Notes under the pieces: generated by a model | Told to the model about the DNA's origin: nothing | What the model saw: only the letters and a program-made list of their open reading frames with translations | Databases searched by the model: none | Assembly: GCF_002706795.1 (NCBI RefSeq) | Contig: NZ_CP017705.1 | Location: forward strand, 4,935,501-4,999,500 | Source of the DNA: Brevibacillus laterosporus DSM 25 | GTDB lineage: Bacteria; Bacillota; Bacilli; Brevibacillales; Brevibacillaceae | DNA: 64,000 nucleotides | Direction of reading: 5' to 3' | Translations under genes and position numbers: made by a program | In this document: positions 1 through 6,746 of the stretch, piece after piece | Layout: the number at the start of each line of letters is the position of its first letter | How positions within the stretch are numbered: the stretch's first letter is position 1

Positions 1-613
1 TAACCTCATTACGATGTAAAATATTTGTGGCGCCCAGTTCTTTTAAATAGGCATGCTCACTTTCTTTTCCAGTACTGGCCGTTACCTCGTATCCATTTTT
101 CGCCAAAATATCAACAGCAACACTACCAACACCACCTGTGGAACCAGTCACCAGAACCGGCCCCTGATCATTCGACAAACCATTCTCCTCTAGCCGAATA
201 ATAGATAGGGCTGCTGTAAAGCCGGCTGTACCCAGAATCATAGCTTCCTGCATCGTCAAGCCTTCTGGTAAAGGCACAACCCATTTAGCTGGAACCCTAG
301 CAATTTCGCTAAATCCACCTGGGTGAGATACACCTATTTCATAGCTCGTAGCAATCACCTGATCGCCTATTTGGTAGCGTTCATCCGTAGAAGCGATTAC
401 TACTCCTGCTAAATCAATACCTGGAACCATTGGGTATTTGCGAATGATGCGATTCGGAATTGTCGCCATGCCATCCTTGAAATTAACACTGGAATAGGCA
501 ACACGAATCGTCACTTCTCCATCTGGTAAATCAGCTATAGTCTGTTCTTGTATCTGCATGTTGGATTGACCATTTACAACATCCAGCACGAATGCGCGAT
601 AGATATCCTGCAT
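1..613 (-). CDS. YhdH/YhfP-family NAD(P)H-dependent oxidoreductase (acrylyl-CoA reductase-like), 3' end outside window
   Basis: This gene is cut by the left window edge, so only about 204 N-terminal residues are visible. I translated the minus strand from the ATG at 611-613. It shows a medium-chain dehydrogenase/reductase fold: an N-terminal GroES-like part with NFKDGMA and a PGIDLAG motif, then the Rossmann nucleotide-binding loop TGSTGGVGS. The family (E. coli YhdH/AcuI, Bacillus YhfP) reduces activated double bonds such as acrylyl-CoA or quinones with NADPH and lacks the zinc ligands of alcohol dehydrogenases. An AAGGAG ribosome-binding site lies 8 nt before the ATG, and a promoter candidate precedes it. 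The substrate in this organism cannot be read from sequence. Confidence 0.88.
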   Translation of the reverse strand, partial: MQDIYRAFVLDVVNGQSNMQIQEQTIADLPDGEVTIRVAYSSVNFKDGMATIPNRIIRKYPMVPGIDLAGVVIASTDERYQIGDQVIATSYEIGVSHPGGFSEIARVPAKWVVPLPEGLTMQEAMILGTAGFTAALSIIRLEENGLSNDQGPVLVTGSTGGVGSVAVDILAKNGYEVTASTGKESEHAYLKELGATNILHRNEV

Positions 614-647
614 GAAATCCACTCCTTACTTAATTGCTTTCCCTAGA

Positions 648-676
648 AGTATAAATTGAATTCCCTTTTGTGAAAA
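648..676 (-). promoter_or_regulatory. Candidate sigma-A promoter of the YhdH-type reductase
   Basis: On the minus strand TTTTCA (671-676) and TATACT (648-653) are separated by 17 nt, about 35 nt upstream of the start codon. Seen by eye only. Confidence 0.4.
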
Positions 677-755
677 GAAAACATCTAGCAAACTTTTATG
701 TATCAATCAATTATTTTTCATTTATGCAAAAAAGAGTAAGTCCGTTTTTTGAGGT

Positions 756-794
756 AAAAAGGACTCTACCCAAACAAAGAGTAGAGTCCTTTTT
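756..794 (-). terminator. Rho-independent terminator of the symporter gene
   Basis: The arms 756-769 and 781-794 form a perfect 14-bp stem (AAAAAGGACTCTAC and its complement) around an 11-nt loop. The A and T runs within the stem make it usable in both directions. It starts 6 nt after the symporter stop codon, which marks it as that gene's terminator on the minus strand. Confidence 0.85.
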
Positions 795-799
795 CATTA

Positions 800-2002
800 T
801 TATAGGATAGCTTCCATCTGTTCTACAGGCTCCTGTACTTTTCGCCCGCCTTTAATACGATCCACTATAATTGCAATCGCTCCATCACCTGTTACGTTGC
901 ACGCTGTTCCAAAACTATCCTGTGCAATATAAAGAGCAATCATTAGTGATGTCAACGATGGGCTAAATCCAAGCATGGTTTGCAATAGACCAAGTGCTGA
1001 TATTACGGCTCCACCTGGAACACCTGGAGCAGCCACCATGGTAATGCCCAGCATTAGAATAAAGGGAAACATTATTCCGAAAGAAGTAGGCATTCCATTC
1101 AACATCATTACAGCCATAGAACAGCTGACCAGTGTTATCGTACTTCCAGATAGATGAATAGTTGCACATAAGGGAACTACAAAGTCTGCGATCTGGTCAC
1201 TTACCTTATTTTTCTTCACTTGACGTAAGGTTACAGGTATTGTAGCCGCTGAAGATTGTGTTCCGATCGCTGTCATATAGACAGGAAGCATATTCTTCAT
1301 TAAAGAGATAAAGTTTTTACGTCCCAGTTGTCCAGCAATAAAATACTGCACGATGAGATACAAAATATGCATGGCAATAATAATAATAAAGACTTTAAAG
1401 AATACAGAGATAATCATTTGTACTTGTCCAGCATATGTCAGATTCGTAAACACACACATGATATGCACAGGCAATAGTGGTACGATAACAGAGGAAATTA
1501 CTTTTTCAACAATTCCCCTAAGATCAACCATTACTTTTAGGAGGGTATCTCCCTTGAGGGCCGCAGATCCTAGTCCCAAGGTAAAAGCAAGTATAAGTGC
1601 ACTCATTACTCCCATAATAGGTGGGATTTCAATCGTAAAGTAAGCCTGAGTTAATGCTTCTTCTGGATTTTTGAAAGCACTAGTTAGTGTCCCAACTTCT
1701 ATAATATGTGGGAAAAAGCTGGTGCTTACAAAATAGGCGGACAATCCTGCTACAATCGTAGAACCATATGCGATTGCTGTCGTTAATCCTAAGAGCTTTC
1801 CAGCACCCTTTCCAAGCTCCCCAATACCAGGAGCAATAAATCCGATGATAATCAATGGAATAATAAAGTCAAGAAAATTACTAAACATACCACTAAATGT
1901 TGCAGTGCCTTTGACGATCCATTCAGGCGAGAAGGAGCCAATAATTACCCCTAAAATGATACCTAGAATAATTTTGGGTAAAAGTCCTAATTTCTTCATC
2001 AT
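800..2002 (-). CDS. Dicarboxylate/amino acid:cation symporter (DAACS family)
   Basis: A 400-residue, strongly hydrophobic protein with the hallmarks of the glutamate/serine/dicarboxylate symporter family. It carries a serine-rich loop TQSSAATIP near residue 265, the APGVPGGA hairpin segment, and a C-terminal substrate/cation-binding helix with DSFGTACNVTGDGAIA. Such proteins sit in the cytoplasmic membrane and take up acidic or small neutral amino acids or dicarboxylates with sodium or protons. The start has two consecutive ATG codons; AAGGAAG lies 4 nt before the first and 7 nt before the second, so either could be used. The gene is monocistronic between its own terminator and a 467-bp upstream gap. 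The exact substrate is not determined. Confidence 0.9.
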   Translation of the reverse strand: MMKKLGLLPKIILGIILGVIIGSFSPEWIVKGTATFSGMFSNFLDFIIPLIIIGFIAPGIGELGKGAGKLLGLTTAIAYGSTIVAGLSAYFVSTSFFPHIIEVGTLTSAFKNPEEALTQAYFTIEIPPIMGVMSALILAFTLGLGSAALKGDTLLKVMVDLRGIVEKVISSVIVPLLPVHIMCVFTNLTYAGQVQMIISVFFKVFIIIIAMHILYLIVQYFIAGQLGRKNFISLMKNMLPVYMTAIGTQSSAATIPVTLRQVKKNKVSDQIADFVVPLCATIHLSGSTITLVSCSMAVMMLNGMPTSFGIMFPFILMLGITMVAAPGVPGGAVISALGLLQTMLGFSPSLTSLMIALYIAQDSFGTACNVTGDGAIAIIVDRIKGGRKVQEPVEQMEAIL

Positions 2003-2031
2003 TTCACTTCCTTATGTTTCTTGGTGTTGAA

Positions 2032-2052
2032 GTGTACACGTCAGGTGTACAC
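2032..2052. promoter_or_regulatory. Paired GTGTACAC palindromes, candidate operator of the symporter
   Basis: The 8-bp palindrome GTGTACAC occurs at 2032-2039 and again at 2045-2052, 13 bp centre to centre. The pair lies 30-50 bp upstream of the symporter start codon, where a repressor or roadblock site would be expected. No regulator is recognised for it. Confidence 0.35.
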
Positions 2053-2411
2053 TATTCCGCCAGGTATGGATTACTGCTACCGTACCACACCAGCTTTGTT
2101 TTGTCATCCGTAAGATTTATAATATAACTGTTAGGAATTTTCTGTTATTAATCTAAAAACGTTGTTAGTAAGCCTTTTTTACCTGTAACAAAATTTCACT
2201 CCCACAATCTTTATAAAAAAAAGATGCATTTCTTAATAAAAATAAATTTTCGTAAGGAGTTTCATGGTTAATTAGAACGTATGTTTGTTTTTCTGAGGTG
2301 GATATTTGTCACTTTTAAACGATTCTATGAGACAATGTTTTTCTGGCTTACTATTCCAATAATTGGTAATTAAACCCTTCTATTCCTTTTCATATTTCAT
2401 GTATGTTAATA
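2053..2411. other. AT-rich intergenic region without a recognisable gene
   Basis: This stretch lies between the symporter upstream region and the terminator of the dehydrogenase operon. It is AT-rich with short A and T runs. I see no ORF with a ribosome-binding site longer than a few codons and no convincing paired -35/-10 for the symporter, although TATATT-like boxes occur near 2110-2125. Confidence 0.6.
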
Positions 2412-2444
2412 GTAAAAAAGGCGGTTACATGCCGCCTTTTTTAC
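2412..2444 (-). terminator. Rho-independent terminator of the formate dehydrogenase-like operon
   Basis: A perfect 13-bp stem joins 2412-2424 (GTAAAAAAGGCGG) to 2432-2444, with a 7-nt loop. It ends in an oligo-T run on the minus strand and lies 26 nt after the DUF1641 stop codon. Confidence 0.9.
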
Positions 2445-2469
2445 ATACCCCTCGATAGAAATCCTACCT

Positions 2470-2964
2470 CTATTTTTGCCTCTCTTGCTCCCCTAGATTT
2501 TCCCCTATCCCTTTCAACATATGTAAGCCAAAAGAAATTGCACGATTAATATCAGGGTCTTGTAGTGCTCTAAACAGATCAAACATACCAATTTTACTCT
2601 CTTTAGCGCTGGCTTCTTCTGCTTTTTGTAGACCATGTGTTAGACTTGAGACCAGCTTCTTGGTCATTTCTGGTTCTATTTGAGCTAAGGCTTCTGTTAA
2701 CGCCATGACGTTATTAATAGATTTAGTTACATTTGGCTTTACCAACTGCTTAACTGCGATGCCAGCCATCTTTTCCTTACTTTGAACCATAGATTGCATC
2801 GTTTCTAGGACTCCTGCTTGATGTAGCTCATCCAACAGTTTTACGGATTGACGAATACTTTCGGCATGCATGGCAATCTCTTCTTTTAATTGAGTAAGAT
2901 GCAGCTCCTGGTGTTCTTCTTTTGTTTCGGTTGGTTCGGCTATTTTGGTAATTGGTTTGGCCAT
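2470..2964 (-). CDS. DUF1641 protein, partner of the formate dehydrogenase-like enzyme (YjgD type)
   Basis: A 164-residue, helical, charged protein of the DUF1641 family, like Bacillus subtilis YjgD next to YjgC. Its start ATG shares one base with the stop codon of the upstream dehydrogenase (TAATG), so the two are translationally coupled and probably made in similar amounts. The family is found almost only beside such molybdoenzymes, hence an accessory or maturation role is inferred. No cofactor-binding Cys or His cluster is visible, and there is no signal peptide or transmembrane segment. Confidence 0.85.
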   Translation of the reverse strand: MAKPITKIAEPTETKEEHQELHLTQLKEEIAMHAESIRQSVKLLDELHQAGVLETMQSMVQSKEKMAGIAVKQLVKPNVTKSINNVMALTEALAQIEPEMTKKLVSSLTHGLQKAEEASAKESKIGMFDLFRALQDPDINRAISFGLHMLKGIGENLGEQERQK

Positions 2965-5918
2965 TATTGCTTCCCTCCTGCTACATTCACATCTGCAATA
3001 GGCTCGTAATCAGTCCGTGCCCACTTGCGGTCTACCTGCACACCCAGCTGTGGGTTTCGTTTGGCATTGCGTGGGTTATTTTTGGGCAACGGATTCTGGC
3101 CGTTATGCTCAAGTACTTCCAAACGCACCTTGGTTTGTTTATAAGCTGGTGTTTGCGTACGAATATCTCCTATATTTCCTGTTAAAATATTAATGGCATT
3201 GTCACAACTGACTGAGTTCATCGGGACATACAGCTCTTTTCCTTGTACTCGATTGGTTACAACCGCCCGTAATTTGATGGCTCCATATGGGGATACCAAG
3301 CGTACTAAAGAGCCATCCTTTACCCCCCGCTCACAAGCAAGCTCTGGTGGCACCTCGACAAATACCTCTGGCACTTTATATTGAATTCCTTTTGATTTAT
3401 TCGTCATATTCCCTTCATGGAAGTGCTCTAATAAACGCCCATTATTGACCACTAGATCAAATTCTGCTGGATAGGAAATAGGGGGTACATATTCTACCAA
3501 GGAAAGACGGGCCTTTCCATCTGGGAAATTAAAGCGATTGATATAGAGCAACGGTTCATCTGTACCATCTGGCAATACAGGCCATATCAAGCTGTTCCAA
3601 TCTGCCAATCTTTCGTAGCTGACTCCTGAGAAGAGCGGGCTTAGACTTGCAATTTCGTCCATAATATCACCAGGATGAGTATATTCCCAATTGGCCCCAA
3701 GATGGTTAGCAAGCTGGGTAATGATCCACCAATCTGGCTTGGATTCCTCCCATGTAGGCAATGCTTGATAGAGCCGTTGTATTCTTCTTTCTGTATTAGT
3801 GAACGTACCGTCCTTTTCTAAAGAAGGTGCTGCTGGCAAAATGACATCTGCAAATTGTGCTGTCCGTGTAAAGAAAATATCCTGCACCACAAAGAAATCA
3901 AGTTTACTTAAAGTCTCCTGCACATGATTAGAATTGGAATCAACCCAGGCCATATCTTCCCCAATCAAATACATTGCTTTTAATGTACCTTCCTCTACTG
4001 CCTGTAACATCTGGATATTCGTATAGCCTGGTTTATTCGAAATCTTGACGTCATACGCCTTTTCAAATTTTTGGCGAGCCTCATCATCTGAGATAGACTG
4101 ATAACCTGGTAACCAATTTGGCAATGAGCCCATATCACAAGCGCCCTGTACGTTATTATGTCCACGTAGTGGGTACGCTCCCGCACCATGTCGTCCAAAA
4201 TTTCCTGTGAGTAATAAAAGATTGGCAATTGCTGCTGATGTATAAGAACCTGCTACGTTTTGGGTAACCCCCATGCCCCACAGTACACATGTACCGTCTG
4301 CCTCACAAATCATTTTGGCTGTTTCTTTTAGTTGCTCTTGAGAAATTCCAGTCACTTCTTCTGCATATTCCAGTGTGTAGATTTGAATTGCATTCTTATA
4401 CTCTTCTAAGTAATTAACACGTTCTGCTAAGAAGTCTACATCATGCCAGCCCTGATCAATGATATATTTAGCTACCGCTGTTAACCAGACAAAATCTGTT
4501 CCTTGATTTGGATGTAAATACAAATCCGAACGTTCTGCCATTTCATGTTTGCGTAAATCTGAAACAATCAGCTTTTGACCATGTAATTTCTTTGCTCGTT
4601 TCACCCGAGTCGCCAAAACTGGATGCCCTTCTGTCGGATTTGCTCCGATGATAATGACCAACCCTGCAGCAGCAATATCTGTAATCACACCAGAATCGCC
4701 ACCATAACCAACAGTCGATAAGAGCCCATCTGTAGCTGGAGATTGACAATAACGTGAACAGTTGTCTACATTATTTGTTTCAAAAACCTGTCGAGCTAAT
4801 TTTTGGACCAAGTAAGCTTCTTCGTTGGTTGTTTTTGATGAGCTAACGAAGCCGAATGCGTCACCGCCATACTTTTGTTTCATCTCTTTCCACTTAGACG
4901 CAATCAGTGTAAGCGCTTCCTCCCATGTAGCTGGAACGAACTCATCTCCTCGACGAATTAACGGTGTTGTCAATCGTTCGTTGCTATTGACGAAATCCCA
5001 ACCGAATTTTCCTTTGATACAGGTCGAAATGCTGTTGACCGGTGCTTCCTCAGATGGTTCAATTTTTAAAATTTGGCGCCCTTTCGTCCACACCTCAAAG
5101 CTACAGCCTACTCCACAAAATGTACATACTGTTTTCGTCTTCTTCGTTCGAGCTTCACGCATAGCTGCTTCTGCTTCAGAAATAGCCAATATTCCACTGT
5201 AACCAGGCTCTACTTCTTTCACCAATTCAATCATTGGATCAAGTAAATCTTTCCCAATATTTGTCATGAAACCAGCTTCACCTAGCATAGTTTTTTCCAT
5301 TAAAGCATTGCATGGGCATACAGTGACACAATGCCCACAGGAGACACAGGAGGATTCATTAATAGATTTATCCTGATCCCAAATTACGCGAGGCATGTCT
5401 CGTTCCCAATCAATGGTCAATGTCTCATTGACTTGTAAATCCTGGCATGCTTCTACACAACGTCCGCACAATATACATTGATTCGGATCATATCGGTAGA
5501 AAGGATGAGACATATCCACCTCATAGCCCTTTTCACGAAACGGTCGCTCCTGATGCTCCACTTCCATCAGATCTACAGTATTATGTACACGACAATTGCC
5601 ATTATTATTATCACACACAGTACAGTACAGCATGTGGTTTTCAAGTACACGATCCATCGCTTCTTTTTGTGCTGCTTTAGCCCGTGAAGAGGTAGTCTGA
5701 ATTCTCATTCCTTCCTCTACAACAGTAGAGCAAGCTCGCATCAGTTGTCCGTTTATTTCGCAGGTACAAGTATCACATGTTTGAATTGGACCTAAAATAG
5801 GTGAATAGCAAATATGGGGATGCTTTATCTCATGTTCAAGCAGATAATCAAGAATTCTAGTGCCCTCTTCTGCTTGGTGCCACGTATCATTAATGGTGAA
5901 TGAAATCATTTTGTTCAA
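2964..5918 (-). CDS. Formate dehydrogenase-like molybdopterin oxidoreductase, alpha subunit (YjgC type)
   Basis: A 984-residue cytoplasmic iron-sulfur molybdoenzyme. Domains in order: a plant-type 2Fe-2S domain (Cys37, 48, 51, 63); a His/Cys3 4Fe-4S segment (His95, Cys99, 102, 109); two 4Fe-4S ferredoxin motifs (Cys148-158 and Cys191-201); the Mo-domain 4Fe-4S motif CTFCGVGC (265-272); and the bis-MGD core with GANPTEGHP, a LRGHNNVQGAC segment and a C-terminal dinucleotide-binding domain. The Mo ligand appears to be Cys391 in NCSRYCQSP. The next residue is Gln where formate dehydrogenases usually have His, so formate as substrate is likely but not certain. The start is a TTG: AGGAGG lies 9 nt upstream, whereas the first ATG would be 18 nt away. 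Confidence 0.9.
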   Translation of the reverse strand: MNKMISFTINDTWHQAEEGTRILDYLLEHEIKHPHICYSPILGPIQTCDTCTCEINGQLMRACSTVVEEGMRIQTTSSRAKAAQKEAMDRVLENHMLYCTVCDNNNGNCRVHNTVDLMEVEHQERPFREKGYEVDMSHPFYRYDPNQCILCGRCVEACQDLQVNETLTIDWERDMPRVIWDQDKSINESSCVSCGHCVTVCPCNALMEKTMLGEAGFMTNIGKDLLDPMIELVKEVEPGYSGILAISEAEAAMREARTKKTKTVCTFCGVGCSFEVWTKGRQILKIEPSEEAPVNSISTCIKGKFGWDFVNSNERLTTPLIRRGDEFVPATWEEALTLIASKWKEMKQKYGGDAFGFVSSSKTTNEEAYLVQKLARQVFETNNVDNCSRYCQSPATDGLLSTVGYGGDSGVITDIAAAGLVIIIGANPTEGHPVLATRVKRAKKLHGQKLIVSDLRKHEMAERSDLYLHPNQGTDFVWLTAVAKYIIDQGWHDVDFLAERVNYLEEYKNAIQIYTLEYAEEVTGISQEQLKETAKMICEADGTCVLWGMGVTQNVAGSYTSAAIANLLLLTGNFGRHGAGAYPLRGHNNVQGACDMGSLPNWLPGYQSISDDEARQKFEKAYDVKISNKPGYTNIQMLQAVEEGTLKAMYLIGEDMAWVDSNSNHVQETLSKLDFFVVQDIFFTRTAQFADVILPAAPSLEKDGTFTNTERRIQRLYQALPTWEESKPDWWIITQLANHLGANWEYTHPGDIMDEIASLSPLFSGVSYERLADWNSLIWPVLPDGTDEPLLYINRFNFPDGKARLSLVEYVPPISYPAEFDLVVNNGRLLEHFHEGNMTNKSKGIQYKVPEVFVEVPPELACERGVKDGSLVRLVSPYGAIKLRAVVTNRVQGKELYVPMNSVSCDNAINILTGNIGDIRTQTPAYKQTKVRLEVLEHNGQNPLPKNNPRNAKRNPQLGVQVDRKWARTDYEPIADVNVAGGKQ

Positions 5919-5949
5919 GGGTTATTTCCTCCTCTTCTTTTTCCATCTG

Positions 5950-6030
5950 CTTCAAAAAATAAAAATAACCCACCACAAAACAACCAGCGCAAACGTAAAA
6001 ACGTTGCCCAAGCTGTTTTATGGTGGGTTA
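5950..6030 (-). promoter_or_regulatory. Leader hairpin plus U-tract, candidate attenuator of the formate dehydrogenase-like operon
   Basis: Arms 5966-5981 and 6015-6030 are 16-nt inverted repeats (TAACCCACCA core) with one internal mismatch region. Nested CAGC/GCTG and AACGT/ACGTT pairings extend them into one long rod. On the minus strand the structure is followed at once by a U-rich run (5965 down to about 5950), giving a terminator-like unit about 35 nt before the dehydrogenase start and inside its transcribed leader. Because genes on both sides diverge, it is not a shared 3' terminator. The ligand or factor is unknown, and I do not recognise a named riboswitch. Confidence 0.5.
5996..6008. 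repeat. 13-bp direct repeat TAAAAACGTTGCC, copy 1 (in the dehydrogenase leader)
   Basis: Exact copy of the 13-mer also found at 6256-6268. This copy lies within the loop side of the leader hairpin of the dehydrogenase operon. Confidence 0.6.
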
Positions 6031-6041
6031 ATACTTAGCAG

Positions 6042-6053
6042 TGGTATATACCA
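6042..6053. promoter_or_regulatory. Perfect 12-bp palindrome TGGTATATACCA
   Basis: A self-complementary site between the two divergent transcription units and just upstream of the leader hairpin. It could be an operator half-site pair; no matching regulator is known to me. Confidence 0.3.
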
Positions 6054-6155
6054 GTTATCAAGCCCTCCATACTCTGTACGCGTATGCGTGAAAGCACAGG
6101 ATGAATAGAATGACTGTAATCAGCCAGCCTTAGACATCAATGAACTTACTTTTTA

Positions 6156-6183
6156 ATAATAACCAAACTTTCAGAAATTGCAA
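6156..6183 (-). promoter_or_regulatory. Candidate promoter of the formate dehydrogenase-like operon
   Basis: On the minus strand TTGCAA (6178-6183) and TATTAT (6156-6161) are separated by 16 nt. This predicts a leader of about 230 nt that contains the hairpin/U-tract. Confidence 0.4.
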
Positions 6184-6255
6184 GAGAAGAGCATATTTTT
6201 TTCCTGTTTATGCTGGGTTACTAATAAAAAAATATTTTTTACATTTTTTGTAAAA

Positions 6256-6268
6256 TAAAAACGTTGCC
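6256..6268. repeat. 13-bp direct repeat TAAAAACGTTGCC, copy 2 (at the regulator promoter)
   Basis: Exact copy of the 13-mer at 5996-6008. It overlaps the -35 box (6264-6269) of the promoter in front of the ribbon-helix-helix regulator, so a bound protein would compete with RNA polymerase. Just upstream is another inverted repeat, TTTTACA/TGTAAAA (6237-6243 and 6249-6255). Confidence 0.55.
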
Positions 6269-6292
6269 TATTTTTGGAAACAGGTTTATATT
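6264..6292 (+). promoter_or_regulatory. Sigma-A-type promoter of the regulator-MFS operon
   Basis: TTGCCT (6264-6269), a 17-nt spacer and TATATT (6287-6292), about 32 bp before the chosen start codon. It also shows that the upstream ATG at 6264 lies inside the promoter and is not the real start. Confidence 0.6.
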
Positions 6293-6323
6293 TTTTGTAG
6301 AACAAAAAAGGTGGAATTCATTT

Positions 6324-6716
6324 ATGGATAATCGATACTACTCCTTTCAAGAATTCGCCCAAGCTTTCGAGAAAAAATGGATAAAAACAGCAATAGAACA
6401 TGGATTAGTTGATGAACAAATGGATATATATCTAGCTAAGGTCCGCAAAAACGCACTTTTTGTCTGGAAGAAAAATCAAGGGGATGAATGGATAGAAAAA
6501 CAAGGATATATCATTGTTGACAGAAAGCCCAGCGAGGAAGAAATTATTTATAAAAAACTAGGACGGGGGCGTCCACGAAAACACGAGCTTAATCGACTAC
6601 AGCATGCCATCCATGTCAGATTAGACGAGGAAACATACCAAAAGCTACTATCCTTGTGTCAAAAAAGCAACCTTGACCTCTCTGAGACTATTCGTATGCT
6701 CATAAAAAAAGGATAA
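6324..6716 (+). CDS. Small DNA-binding regulator with AT-hook and ribbon-helix-helix domain
   Basis: A 130-residue protein. I chose the ATG at 6324 because AAGGTGG precedes it by 9 nt; an in-frame ATG at 6264 overlaps the promoter. Residues 1-70 have no recognised fold. Residues 80-86 (GRGRPRK) match an AT-hook that contacts the minor groove. Residues 94-130 fit a ribbon-helix-helix (Arc/MetJ/CopG-like) domain: the beta strand AIHVRL, helix DEETYQKLLSLCQ, and a second helix beginning SETIRML. It is followed after 30 bp by a drug-efflux gene and faces the dehydrogenase operon, so it probably controls its own operon and perhaps the neighbour. The 13-bp repeat at its promoter is a candidate binding site. 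No antitoxin/toxin pairing is seen. Confidence 0.75.
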   Translation: MDNRYYSFQEFAQAFEKKWIKTAIEHGLVDEQMDIYLAKVRKNALFVWKKNQGDEWIEKQGYIIVDRKPSEEEIIYKKLGRGRPRKHELNRLQHAIHVRLDEETYQKLLSLCQKSNLDLSETIRMLIKKG

Positions 6717-6746
6717 ACCGTTTCGTTATATAAAGGAGGAATTAAG

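Noticed and set aside
5860-6108. 82-codon plus-strand frame across the dehydrogenase start and leader
   Set aside because: It overlaps the conserved 5' end of the dehydrogenase on the other strand and the leader hairpin.
6264-6323. Upstream ATG at 6264 as start of the regulator
   Set aside because: It lies in the -35/-10 region of the promoter and has no ribosome-binding site; the ATG at 6324 has AAGGTGG.
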